Of a stretch of 36,146 nt of DNA, positions 27,811-36,146 are shown piece after piece. Within the stretch, counting starts at the first letter, position 1; the number at the start of each line of letters is the position of its first letter. Position numbers and translations under genes: made by a program. The notes under the pieces are model-generated. The model was not told the origin of the DNA. It ran no database searches and was given only the letters and a program-made list of their open reading frames with translations. The DNA comes from an uncultured Bacteroidales bacterium (lineage in GTDB: Bacteria; Bacteroidota; Bacteroidia; Bacteroidales; VadinHA17): assembly GCA_937871625.1 (NCBI GenBank), contig CALMRD010000185.1, forward strand, positions 1 through 36,146, in the 5' to 3' direction.

Positions 27811-28847
27811 CGCCTGCCTCCCATTGCGTTTTTGCCCAGTATTATCCAGAGTACGACAGGTATCCCTATCAGTGATGTGACAGTATTGACCGGAATAATG
27901 TGTCCGCCGCCGGGCACCGTGGATATAAGGTCGCTTGCCAGCAGTATTGCAGCTCCGCATAATGCCGTACCGGGCATGAGTGTGCGGTGATCGGTGGTTC
28001 TGAAGAGCAGACGTGCCACATGTGGTACTGCCACTCCGATGAAGGCCAGGGGACCGCAGAATGCTGTCACACTGCCTGCCAGTATGCTTGCTGCGGCAAG
28101 AAGCAACACTCTTGTGCTTTTCATGCGTACACCAACAGTGCGCGAGAAAGTATCTCCCATCAGCATTGCATTCAGCGGCTTGACCATGACAAAGGCCAGG
28201 ATCATACCCGCCAGCGCAGCAATTGTCAGGGCCCTGAGCTGCTGCCATGAGATGTTGCCAAGGTTGCCCATTGTCCATATCACGTATGTCCTTAGCATCG
28301 CCTCATTGCTGAAATACTGCATCAGGCTCACCACTGCTGAGATGGCACTGGCGAGCATCAGCCCTACTATCAGCACCGTCATTATGTCACGCATGCGCGA
28401 GGAGACCGCCATGATTATTACCATCACCATCCCGGCGCCGGCCCAGGCGGCAAGGATCATGCCCCATCCCTGCAAGGGGCTGTCAGCAGAGAAGGCAAAC
28501 AGCGGTGAGAGAGTGAGTACTGTAAGCGCCACGCCGAGGCCAGCGCCGGAGCTTATGCCCAGCACGTCGGGACCGGCAAGAGGGTTGCGGAAGAGAGTCT
28601 GCATAAGCAGTCCGCTGACTGACAGTGCTGCCCCGGCAATGAGTGCAGTGAGGGCCCTGGGAAGACGAAACTCCATCACGATTATCTCGCTCTCCGGGCT
28701 CCCCGCTCCAAGGAGAGCCTTCACAACATCCGCAGCCTCAACAGGGGTGCCTCCAAAAAGAATATCGGCACAGAAAAGCAGCAGCGTGACCAGCAACAGT
28801 CCGGTCATCGTCAGGGAAAGCTTCATGGATGGTAACCGATCTCTCAT
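27807..28847 (-). CDS. btuC: FecCD/BtuC family ABC permease
   Basis: FRLPRALTALIAGAALSVSGLLMQTLFRNPLAGPDVLGISSGAGLG; GPLAFIGVAVPHVARLL; IPVNTVTSLIGIPVVLWIIL. Confidence 0.95.
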   Translation of the reverse strand: MRDRLPSMKLSLTMTGLLLVTLLLFCADILFGGTPVEAADVVKALLGAGSPESEIIVMEFRLPRALTALIAGAALSVSGLLMQTLFRNPLAGPDVLGISSGAGLGVALTVLTLSPLFAFSADSPLQGWGMILAAWAGAGMVMVIIMAVSSRMRDIMTVLIVGLMLASAISAVVSLMQYFSNEAMLRTYVIWTMGNLGNISWQQLRALTIAALAGMILAFVMVKPLNAMLMGDTFSRTVGVRMKSTRVLLLAAASILAGSVTAFCGPLAFIGVAVPHVARLLFRTTDHRTLMPGTALCGAAILLASDLISTVPGGGHIIPVNTVTSLIGIPVVLWIILGKNAMGGRR

Positions 28848-29977
28848 TCCAGCCTCATGTAGAAATAGTGAGAGTAGTCGGGAAGCAGCTCGGGATGAAG
28901 AATAGCGACCAGATCCATAAGCAGGATATCAGGACGCACGACGGCTGTCTCCCAGTAGTCGTTCCCTCCGGCAGGATTTATCCTCTTCGTGTTGTTCCAT
29001 ACCATGCCCTCACGGCATACCGACAGCCGGCCCAGACGATGGTCAGCATCGTTGATTTCAGCAAGGCTCTTCGCCATACCCGGATTGATCCAGACATCAG
29101 CCTTAGAGGCACGCCTGAAGACAGCCTCAACCGAGTAGGGGACAGAATTGGCTTTGGTCAGGTCAGAGAAGAGATACTCACCGCCCGCATCTTCGATAAG
29201 TCTCCCGGTATATGAGTTGGCAGGTGAGACGTACCATACATCTTCCCACGGCGCGCCCAGAAGCACTGCAGGCCTTTCACCAACACTGCCCTTCACCCTG
29301 GCAGCGAGATCATTGTATCGTTCCGTCACTTCGGCAAAGAGACTGTCAGCCTTCTCCTTCCTGCCTGTAAGAAGGCCGAAGAGTCTTATCCAGGCAGCAC
29401 GGGAAAGCGGATGCTCCTCCAGGTAATCTGCATTGAAGATCACCCTTACACCTAGTGAGGAGAGCTTTCCCAGCTGACCCGAGGAGGGATCAGCAACACC
29501 GTAGGCCATCACCAGGTCCGGTTTGAGAGCCACTATCAGCTCATTGTTGAGGTTGCCCTCGTATCCGACATCGCGGACTGACTCACGGGCTAAAGCTTTA
29601 ATGATCAGAGTGTCATACAACAATCCGGGACCGGAAATACCTGCCAGCAGATCAGTGGCACCAAGCGCCGAAAGCATTGCGATATGGGTGGTTGACATGC
29701 AGATCATCCTCTCCACAGGTACATAGATCACCCTGCTCTCATCAAGAGTACCGGGGTTTGCCGCTCCGCGTGGAAGGAGAAAGTATTCGAGTTCGGTGCC
29801 GTGCGAATTCTGCCAGGGATCCCTGATCACTACCCTGTAATAATCCTCCCTCTCCTCAATAACCAGCCTGGTCGAGGCTTGAGGCAGACCGTCGTTATGC
29901 TTTACCTTATTCTCACTGCCACTGTTGCATGAACAGAGAATCAGGGTCAATGCTGTGATAAAATGCAGGACTTTCAT
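28844..29977 (-). CDS. btuF: ABC transporter substrate-binding lipoprotein (BtuF/FhuD-like)
   Basis: Lipobox LILCSCNS; MSTTHIAMLSALGATDLLAGISG; GYEGNLNNELIVALKPDLVMAYG; VYYVSPANSY-type region; operon context. Confidence 0.88.
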   Translation of the reverse strand: MKVLHFITALTLILCSCNSGSENKVKHNDGLPQASTRLVIEEREDYYRVVIRDPWQNSHGTELEYFLLPRGAANPGTLDESRVIYVPVERMICMSTTHIAMLSALGATDLLAGISGPGLLYDTLIIKALARESVRDVGYEGNLNNELIVALKPDLVMAYGVADPSSGQLGKLSSLGVRVIFNADYLEEHPLSRAAWIRLFGLLTGRKEKADSLFAEVTERYNDLAARVKGSVGERPAVLLGAPWEDVWYVSPANSYTGRLIEDAGGEYLFSDLTKANSVPYSVEAVFRRASKADVWINPGMAKSLAEINDADHRLGRLSVCREGMVWNNTKRINPAGGNDYWETAVVRPDILLMDLVAILHPELLPDYSHYFYMRLE

Positions 29978-32172
29978 TACCTGGAATCTGCCTTTATCAC
30001 TGTTCCGGTATAAAGAACGGAATCATTCCTGAGACTGTAGTGATAGATGCCGGCGGCAAGATAGGGAAGCTCAACGGGCAGAACCCCCGGAAAGACATTG
30101 CGATATTCTCCTGCGTAGACTATCCTTCCCGAGTTATCGCAGAGACTAAGTGAGGTCTCCGTCACTCCCCTGCCCTCCAGCTCGAAACAGAAGCCCGAGG
30201 TAAACGGATTAGGAAAGACTTTCAGTGGCGATGTCTCGCTTTCAGGATCTTCAATATTATTCAGGATTGTATTGTCAACCATCACAACACTGATATCCAG
30301 GGATACTGGCATCGGGAAGGTGGGATGCTGAGTGAAGGGCAGCCAGGATGTGCCGTTGTTGAACCAGGCGGTGTTACCGGAGTCGAGCGGCCAGGGATCT
30401 GAGTGTTTCACTGCGAACTGAGGCTGCGGCAGCATCATGTTGCTCCTGTAATAAACTTCATATCCGATGTAATAGGACCCCGTAACCTTTACAGTCCGTC
30501 CGAAATCGAACTGCAGCTCTGCATCGGCCTTTGCCTCTGTCAGCCGGATCATCCGTGAAGCAAGCACCAGTCCGGGGATGGCACCACCGCTCCAGACATA
30601 TAGCCGCAGCGAGTCAATGGAAGAGAGATAGGTGACTGCAGCCACCTTCATACGTACCCATGCTATCTCTCCTGTTCCGCTGAATTGAAAGTATTCGGCA
30701 TATCGCTTGAGTCCTTCAGAGTTATTGCCGGTTGAGTAGCCCCATCCCGGCGCTATGTAGGCATCTGAGGTGCCGGGATCAGACAGGGGCATGTTAGTGA
30801 GCGTATCAGAAAGCGACAGGTTATGGGCATACGGATCGCGTCCTCCGGCAATGGTGGCACCAGATGAGACAGGATCGAGCCAGGGTCTGAGATGGGTGGA
30901 GGTGATGGTGGTGATGTTGAACATGCGGCTGATCTTGGCGTAAAAATCATTTGTCGGTTCCGCACAGGTAGCACTTCCGCCGGTAAGAGTTCCCCGTACC
31001 CTGCCGTTCTGGTCAAATAGCGGCCCGCCGGATGAGCCGGGTTCTGTGGCTCCCAGCTCCCACCTGAGAATACGCCAGAAACTGTTGGTGGCATACCCGG
31101 AGACAGGATAAGAGGCAGTTATAGGGCTGTTATCGTCAATGGTTATCTTCATGACATCACCCTCCGGATGGTGAAGCGTAAAGGTGCTGGAGGGGACCGT
31201 TGCGGTGATGTCCCAACCGGCAAGCCAGGGTCGGTAAACCAGCGGCGGGAACTGCAGCAGCTCCACCAGCGTGAAGTCAACATCAGGATTTGTGGCGCGC
31301 AGTATCGAACCGGAAAGGGAGTGTACGCCTGTGATATCAGGACCGTCACACCAGGGGCTGATGTAGTTGAAAACAAATATCGTTTCATCTGCCAGGGCGG
31401 CTGTTTCAATACAGTGGTTGGCGGTTAGCACATAGGCCTTGTACTCGCTTCCTGTGTTGTTGACCATCACACCCGTACAGAGCTCGGCACCCCCGACAAG
31501 CAGTCGTACAACCGACCGGGAGGCAGTCAGGTAGTTCGCATTTGTGGAACAGTTGAGATCTGTCTCGCAGCTTCCTGACCGGCCGAAATAGATATCCTTG
31601 GTTTCTTCGAGCTCAAAGAAGCCCGCAAAGTCATGTGCCACCTGCTTTATTCCAATGGCACCGGCTGGAATAGAACCGCCGGGGAAATGACACTCCATAA
31701 CCATGCTGTCACCAGGAAGAGGCATCACCGGCATACTCAGCCTGCCCGCACCGCTCTCTGCCGTCAGCGCCCCCCTTACAACCCTTTGGTCACGGTCGTA
31801 GAGCCAGATATAGGCGCCCTCGGGAAGGTTAAAGGGTGATAGAATGAGATTGAGTGACAGTGCTCCCTTTGATGTGAGAGGCATAACCCAGACCGTCTCA
31901 TTGCCTCTCTGAACAACGAAACCCGCATTCTCCGGAGTCAGTTCCACAGGCACGGGAATGGCAAACCTGTAAGGCTGGTCCTTGGGCTGGTCAAGTGACC
32001 GGAGTAACTCCACCTCCAATGGATCGACAGCTATCTCATGCCAGTGATTTATGTCGGGAAAGAGAGCACTGCCAGCAGGGAATTCCATCTGGCCCTGCAG
32101 CGCCAGGTATGTGAACAGTAACAATGTTGCTATGAATACTCTTTCCTTCAACCTGTTATATTGTATCACCAA
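29977..32172 (-). CDS. Secreted trypsin-like serine protease with C-terminal T9SS-type sorting domain
   Basis: Catalytic triad-like TANHC (His), VDFTLVEL (Asp), EPGSSGGPLFDQNGRVRGTLTGG (Ser); C-terminus SPLKVFPNPFTSGFCFEL...AAGIYHYSLRNDSVLYTGTVIK. Non-ATG start (TTG 32172 or GTG 32169). Confidence 0.85.
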   Translation of the reverse strand: MVIQYNRLKERVFIATLLLFTYLALQGQMEFPAGSALFPDINHWHEIAVDPLEVELLRSLDQPKDQPYRFAIPVPVELTPENAGFVVQRGNETVWVMPLTSKGALSLNLILSPFNLPEGAYIWLYDRDQRVVRGALTAESGAGRLSMPVMPLPGDSMVMECHFPGGSIPAGAIGIKQVAHDFAGFFELEETKDIYFGRSGSCETDLNCSTNANYLTASRSVVRLLVGGAELCTGVMVNNTGSEYKAYVLTANHCIETAALADETIFVFNYISPWCDGPDITGVHSLSGSILRATNPDVDFTLVELLQFPPLVYRPWLAGWDITATVPSSTFTLHHPEGDVMKITIDDNSPITASYPVSGYATNSFWRILRWELGATEPGSSGGPLFDQNGRVRGTLTGGSATCAEPTNDFYAKISRMFNITTITSTHLRPWLDPVSSGATIAGGRDPYAHNLSLSDTLTNMPLSDPGTSDAYIAPGWGYSTGNNSEGLKRYAEYFQFSGTGEIAWVRMKVAAVTYLSSIDSLRLYVWSGGAIPGLVLASRMIRLTEAKADAELQFDFGRTVKVTGSYYIGYEVYYRSNMMLPQPQFAVKHSDPWPLDSGNTAWFNNGTSWLPFTQHPTFPMPVSLDISVVMVDNTILNNIEDPESETSPLKVFPNPFTSGFCFELEGRGVTETSLSLCDNSGRIVYAGEYRNVFPGVLPVELPYLAAGIYHYSLRNDSVLYTGTVIKADSR

Positions 32173-32186
32173 AAATAGTCAAAAAC

Positions 32187-33215
32187 TTACCACTCCTTCA
32201 TGAAGCAAATGAAACCAGGTATAATTCCGGCCTTCTCAATATCTTCAGGCTCCCCCCGGCTGTTGTATATCAGCAGGTCCCCCTTCTGCTGGTAATCAAT
32301 CGCATCTGTGACAAAAACCCGTCCGGCGGGCCCAGTGCCGAGATCATAAAAAAGCCTCTCCCCAGGCTCTATGAAAGCTTCAGAGGGAAGTGAGACCGAA
32401 CTGACCGCCATCCTCCTGATGCCCTCATGAAGAAAATAGAGAGTATCACCGGTACCGTTTATGACCAGGGATGAAGGATAGTCTGAAACAGAACCGAAAA
32501 TCATTTCACTCTCCTTTTCATAAGTAACGCTGTTTATCCTCACTAATTTTGGAAGATCCTGCATATATCCTCCGGTGCAGAGCACCCAGAGCTTGCCGTT
32601 TTTATCTAAGACCATGCTCTCGGGTTCAGTACCTGTCGTTACTGAGTTAATGATATCCCCGGTTTCGGGGTCCACTACCACGATCCGGTCACCGGATATC
32701 CAGTTTGAAACAAAGAGCTTTCCGTCAGAAATCAGTATTGCCTCGCTGGTGCAGCCGATATCAATATACCCGGATACCTCAAAAAGATCAAGATCAATAA
32801 CAGTCAGTTCATCCGAAGCGATAGAGGTGACATAGGCTCTTCGCCCGCTGATTGCCATCTGTCGTGGCGAGCTGAGTCCCGTGATCGTTCCGAGACTCTC
32901 CATGGTTATCATGTCAACCGCCTCAAGGGTGCCTGAATTATTCACGATGATATATCCTGTATTGCCATCAGTGGCAATGAAGGTGGGTACATCACCCAGT
33001 GGCCTGCTGTTCTTTGTTCTAAAGAGCTCGTTGTATATCTCTCCAGTCTCCAGGCTGTAAAAGGAAACTGATCCGTTGCCGGCCATAAAATTACCCTCAT
33101 TAAGAATAAAACATCCTTCACCCCGGGGAAAGAGAACAGGCTCAATGTTGTTTCCCTCACAGGAGAGTAATAGCAGCGGCGCGAGGAGGGCCAGCAACTT
33201 AATCTCGTTCTTCAT
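32187..33215 (-). CDS. btuG: BtuG-like beta-propeller surface lipoprotein (YncE/DUF5074 type)
   Basis: Lipobox LLLLSCEG; FILNEGNFMAGNGSVSFYSLETGEI; repeated blades VTSIASDELTVIDLDLFEVSGYIDIG / VSNWISGDRIVVVDPETGDIINSVTTGTEPESMV; adjacent to BtuB-like receptor. Confidence 0.8.
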   Translation of the reverse strand: MKNEIKLLALLAPLLLLSCEGNNIEPVLFPRGEGCFILNEGNFMAGNGSVSFYSLETGEIYNELFRTKNSRPLGDVPTFIATDGNTGYIIVNNSGTLEAVDMITMESLGTITGLSSPRQMAISGRRAYVTSIASDELTVIDLDLFEVSGYIDIGCTSEAILISDGKLFVSNWISGDRIVVVDPETGDIINSVTTGTEPESMVLDKNGKLWVLCTGGYMQDLPKLVRINSVTYEKESEMIFGSVSDYPSSLVINGTGDTLYFLHEGIRRMAVSSVSLPSEAFIEPGERLFYDLGTGPAGRVFVTDAIDYQQKGDLLIYNSRGEPEDIEKAGIIPGFICFMKEW

Positions 33216-35193
33216 TTTTCATTTTTTTATCAGTAAAACTTAATGTCAGCCTGAGGTAAAATGTCCTAAGCGGCATCGGGTAATTGCGTACGCTTTCCCA
33301 GGAGCCGTTGAAGATATTTCTTGCCCCAATCTCTATCCCGATTTTCGAGGTCCCGGCGGGCAGCACCGCTCCCAGCCTGGCATCAGAAAGAAACGATGGG
33401 GTAAGCCATTCGCTGTTATCCGATGTGGTATACCTCCTGCCCTGGTACAGGGCTGCCACTCCTGCCCTCAGCATCTTCCACCGCAGACCGATATTCAGGT
33501 TAAGCTGATTAACGGGAATATAGATCAGCTGGCTTCCCACCGCCCTGTCATTGGCTATCTCAGATGCGGCGACCACGGTATGTGTAAAGGCATAATTCAG
33601 GTAAGAAGAGATTACCAGGTCATTCAAAGGTACTTCTGAGCCCATTCTGCCCTCCATCCCGTATACATTGACACTGCGTACATTCTCTGCGCTCCATATG
33701 CCGGTCACTCCAGGGATCCATTGTATCAGGTCATTAACTCGCTTCCCGTGAAGTGCAAGATCAAGGCTGTATTTCAATCCTGACGAAGCCACACTTACAT
33801 AAGAGTATGATGCCTCTCCTCCTGTGGCATTTTCATGTCGCAGGCTGCTGTTGCCACCTGGCACCCAATAGAGGTCATTGAGGCAGGGCAGCCTGGCAGT
33901 GCGGCTTACGCTGGCTTTAAGCAGGTGTGCGCCGTCGGGAGAGAGCGTCACTGCAGCTCCGGCTGTAAACTCAGGCTTTATCGCCATGCCGGTGACGATC
34001 ATCTGCCGTACCTGCAGCAGCAGCCTCACCCTTGGACCCGGGTTGACCCTGGCTGAGAGGGATGTTGAAAAGAGATTCCTTCGCTCGGTTCCGGAGTAGC
34101 TCAGAGATCGGGCACTCTGGTACTCATTTCCGGCATTGATTCCCAGCTCAGTCATCCCGTTGGGGCGATATACAAGACGGGTTCTGATCATGAGGAGTGA
34201 TGAGCGGTTATCGCCATTGTATTCAGGATTTTCATGATAATAGAGGTTTACATCAGATGTACCGCCGGCGGTTACCCCTGCAGAGACCTTACCTCTCTCC
34301 ATGGAGTAGTTTATCACACTGCGCAGTGACCTGTCACTCTGCCGCTCACCAAAATCCTGCTGAACCGTCGTTACCGGTCCCGGAAGCTCACGCTCCGTGT
34401 TGTTGTACAATAGGTGAAAAGCAACGGCGGAACTGCCGTACTTGTAATTAAAATCGGCCGATGCCCCTCCCGATGCAAATGATGAATTGGTCCTTCTCTC
34501 CTCCGTTTCTCCTTCCGGGGCATTGACGTTAATGAAAAGATAATCATTCCCTGCCTCTTCTCCCCAGAGGCTCATCCTGGCCGAGAACGACTCACTGCCT
34601 GTTCCTGTCACTGCAGAGGCGGCATAATCACCGTAGCTGCCTCCGCTTACTGCAACTGAGCCGTAGAGTCCTCTCTGAAAGAGAGGGTCAGAGGAGATTT
34701 CCACCTTACCTCCTATGGATCCGGAGACATCGCTGAGGTCATAACCCCCAGGGGTGATCTTAACCGAGGGAGCTGCATGGATCGGGATGAGTGCGAAGTC
34801 AGTGTATCCGTTGCCTGAAGCATTTACAGGCAGGCCATGCCATGTCACCGTTGTATGACTGCCGGGCAATCCTCTCATCGATACGGAAGCGAGACCATGG
34901 TTTCCGTAACGCTTTACAGACAGCGGAGCAGCAAACATCAGCAGTGTTGCAAGATCACTCTCCGTATGGCCGGCCATAAGAGCAGAATCAATCACAAAAA
35001 CAGTGTGAGGTGTCTGCCGCTCCGCAGCAGTGGCAGTCACAGTCACTGCCGAGATGGTAATGGTATCTTCGATGAACATATCCTGAGCTCCGCACTGCGG
35101 TGCCACGGCAATGAACAGTAACAGCAGTAGAGCCTGCAGTCCGGCACGGCTCAATCTAAAAGGGATAATATAGGCAGATGACCTCTTGAACAT
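33199..35193 (-). CDS. btuB: TonB-dependent receptor, BtuB-like
   Basis: Plug-domain features (SVKRYGNHGLASVSMRGLPGSHTTVTWHGLPVNASGNGYTDFALIP) and long beta-barrel ending in LRTFYLRLTLSF; directly downstream of a cobalamin riboswitch. Likely start MFKRSSAYIIPF at 35193. Confidence 0.88.
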   Translation of the reverse strand: MFKRSSAYIIPFRLSRAGLQALLLLLFIAVAPQCGAQDMFIEDTITISAVTVTATAAERQTPHTVFVIDSALMAGHTESDLATLLMFAAPLSVKRYGNHGLASVSMRGLPGSHTTVTWHGLPVNASGNGYTDFALIPIHAAPSVKITPGGYDLSDVSGSIGGKVEISSDPLFQRGLYGSVAVSGGSYGDYAASAVTGTGSESFSARMSLWGEEAGNDYLFINVNAPEGETEERRTNSSFASGGASADFNYKYGSSAVAFHLLYNNTERELPGPVTTVQQDFGERQSDRSLRSVINYSMERGKVSAGVTAGGTSDVNLYYHENPEYNGDNRSSLLMIRTRLVYRPNGMTELGINAGNEYQSARSLSYSGTERRNLFSTSLSARVNPGPRVRLLLQVRQMIVTGMAIKPEFTAGAAVTLSPDGAHLLKASVSRTARLPCLNDLYWVPGGNSSLRHENATGGEASYSYVSVASSGLKYSLDLALHGKRVNDLIQWIPGVTGIWSAENVRSVNVYGMEGRMGSEVPLNDLVISSYLNYAFTHTVVAASEIANDRAVGSQLIYIPVNQLNLNIGLRWKMLRAGVAALYQGRRYTTSDNSEWLTPSFLSDARLGAVLPAGTSKIGIEIGARNIFNGSWESVRNYPMPLRTFYLRLTLSFTDKKMKNEERD

Positions 35194-35228
35194 AACTTTT
35201 ATTCCCGAAAGCTCCCTGTTACAGGACA

Positions 35229-35416
35229 CGTTCTGGCAGGTCTTCTGACTCATCCCTACTCACCGGGCCTTCCCGTCCGCCAGCTGGCAGACAGTGGCGG
35301 GAAATCCGGCTGTAATGATCCGCAAACGGCGGAACGGGCTTCACAGCAGCGGGTACTGTCCCTGGTTCAAACAGGGTTCCCTTTTCACTGCCGGAAAAAA
35401 CCGGCAGCACCAGAAT
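35229..35416 (-). promoter_or_regulatory. Cobalamin riboswitch
   Basis: Minus strand contains AAAAGGGAA, CGCTGCTGTGAAGCCC, CGCCACTGT, GGGAAGGCCCGGTGAGTAGGGATGAGTCAGAAGACCTGCC (B12 box), with P1 pairing TTCTGG/CCAGAA. Confidence 0.95.
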
Positions 35417-35420
35417 GATA

Positions 35421-35428
35421 CAAAGGTA
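35421..35428 (-). promoter_or_regulatory. Bacteroidetes -7 element (TACCTTTG) for the cobalamin riboswitch/operon
   Basis: TAnnTTTG match 5 bp upstream of riboswitch P1. Confidence 0.65.
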
Positions 35429-35483
35429 ATGAATTACCTGATCGGTTACCGAAGATAATTATCAACAAACAGTATAAGAGTGT

Positions 35484-36146
35484 TCATTTCATAATGAACT
35501 TCAATTCTCCTCCAGACATTATCTCCTCATAGGTGACATAGTTACGGTCAAGCTTTATTCCGTTCAGGAAGACGTCACTGACATTTCTTCTTTTCGCTGA
35601 ATTGTTCTCAGCGACGACTGTAAATATTTTTCCTTCGGGCAGTGATATTTCCGCCCGCTCCAGTGCGGGACTGCCGAGGATAAATCGGCCGTCAGCGGGA
35701 TTAACGGGGTAGAAGCCCATTGCAGAGAAGAGATACCATGAAGACATCTGTCCGCAGTCCTCATTACCACAGAGACCGTCCCTGCCATCGGTGTACATCT
35801 CATCCATTATCCTGCGAACCATTGTTTCTGTTTTCTCCGGTTCACCGGCCATTGAGAAGAGGTAAGCTATGTGGTGAGACGGTTCATTGCCGTGAGCATA
35901 CTGGCCTATCAGGCCACTGATATCGGGAGAGGCATTCTCTCCCTTCACCTTCTCATTCAAGTTGAAAAGAGTGTCCAGGCGTTCAAGGAACAACTCCCTG
36001 CTGCCGAAAAGAGATATCAGCCCCTCCACATCATGAGGCACCAGCCATGTGTACTGCCAGCCATTGCCCTCGGTAAAATCCGATCTTGTATGATGGGAAT
36101 AGAGTGGATCATACCCGGGGCGCCAGCTGCCGTCACTCATTCTTCC
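35484..36146 (-). CDS. GH92 family glycosidase (alpha-1,2-mannosidase-like), C-terminal part; 5' end beyond window
   Basis: TEGNGWQYTWLVPHDVEGLISLFG, YAHGNEPSHHIAYLFSMAG, GNEDCGQMSSWYLFSAMGFYPVNPADGRFILGSP. Confidence 0.95.
   Translation of the reverse strand, partial: GRMSDGSWRPGYDPLYSHHTRSDFTEGNGWQYTWLVPHDVEGLISLFGSRELFLERLDTLFNLNEKVKGENASPDISGLIGQYAHGNEPSHHIAYLFSMAGEPEKTETMVRRIMDEMYTDGRDGLCGNEDCGQMSSWYLFSAMGFYPVNPADGRFILGSPALERAEISLPEGKIFTVVAENNSAKRRNVSDVFLNGIKLDRNYVTYEEIMSGGELKFIMK

Noticed and set aside
27811-28278. N-terminal extension of the ABC ATPase in the ORF track (MDNGQPWQHLMAAAQG...)
   Set aside because: Overlaps the FecCD permease in another frame; composition is not protein-like and an ATG overlapping the permease stop gives a normal start.
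33835-34099. Overlapping + strand ORFs opposite btuB and similar antisense ORFs across the window
   Set aside because: All lie antisense to well-supported minus-strand genes and lack motifs; typical shadow ORFs.
1-36146. CRISPR array, prophage, transposon or integrative element
   Set aside because: No regularly spaced repeats, no transposase/integrase/phage ORFs; the tRNA-Arg has no adjacent integrase or attachment-site duplication that I can see.

Overview
Bacteroidetes-type chromosomal window; the evidence is TAnnTTTG promoters, a T9SS-like C-terminal sorting domain, a Bat/MoxR operon and a GH92 glycosidase. Left to right it contains: (1) a minus-strand MoxR/DUF58/BatA/BatB/BatC 'aerotolerance' operon; (2) DUF4105 and DUF5700-like metalloprotease proteins and glycerol kinase; (3) a cytidylate-kinase-like gene and an NAD-dependent epimerase; (4) a small group of SAM methyltransferase, DHCR7/ERG24-like sterol reductase homolog and SDR; (5) a cold shock gene with a clear terminator, TrkH and tRNA-Arg(TCT); (6) two tandem fused LeuC-LeuD-type aconitase-superfamily genes preceded by an AraC regulator; (7) a promoter-driven, highly structured ~190-nt RNA candidate immediately upstream of a BioG-like esterase gene; (8) a YihY family protein, a ComB-like phosphatase and a TlpA-like thioredoxin protein; (9) a cobalamin-riboswitch-led operon, BtuB-BtuG-(trypsin-like T9SS protease)-BtuF-BtuC-BtuD; (10) a partial GH92 gene. 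The items most worth follow-up are the structured RNA at 21988-22182, the secreted protease embedded in the B12 operon, the tandem fused IPMI-like hydro-lyases, and the bacterial sterol-reductase homolog. All family assignments come from reading motifs by eye; no searches were run.
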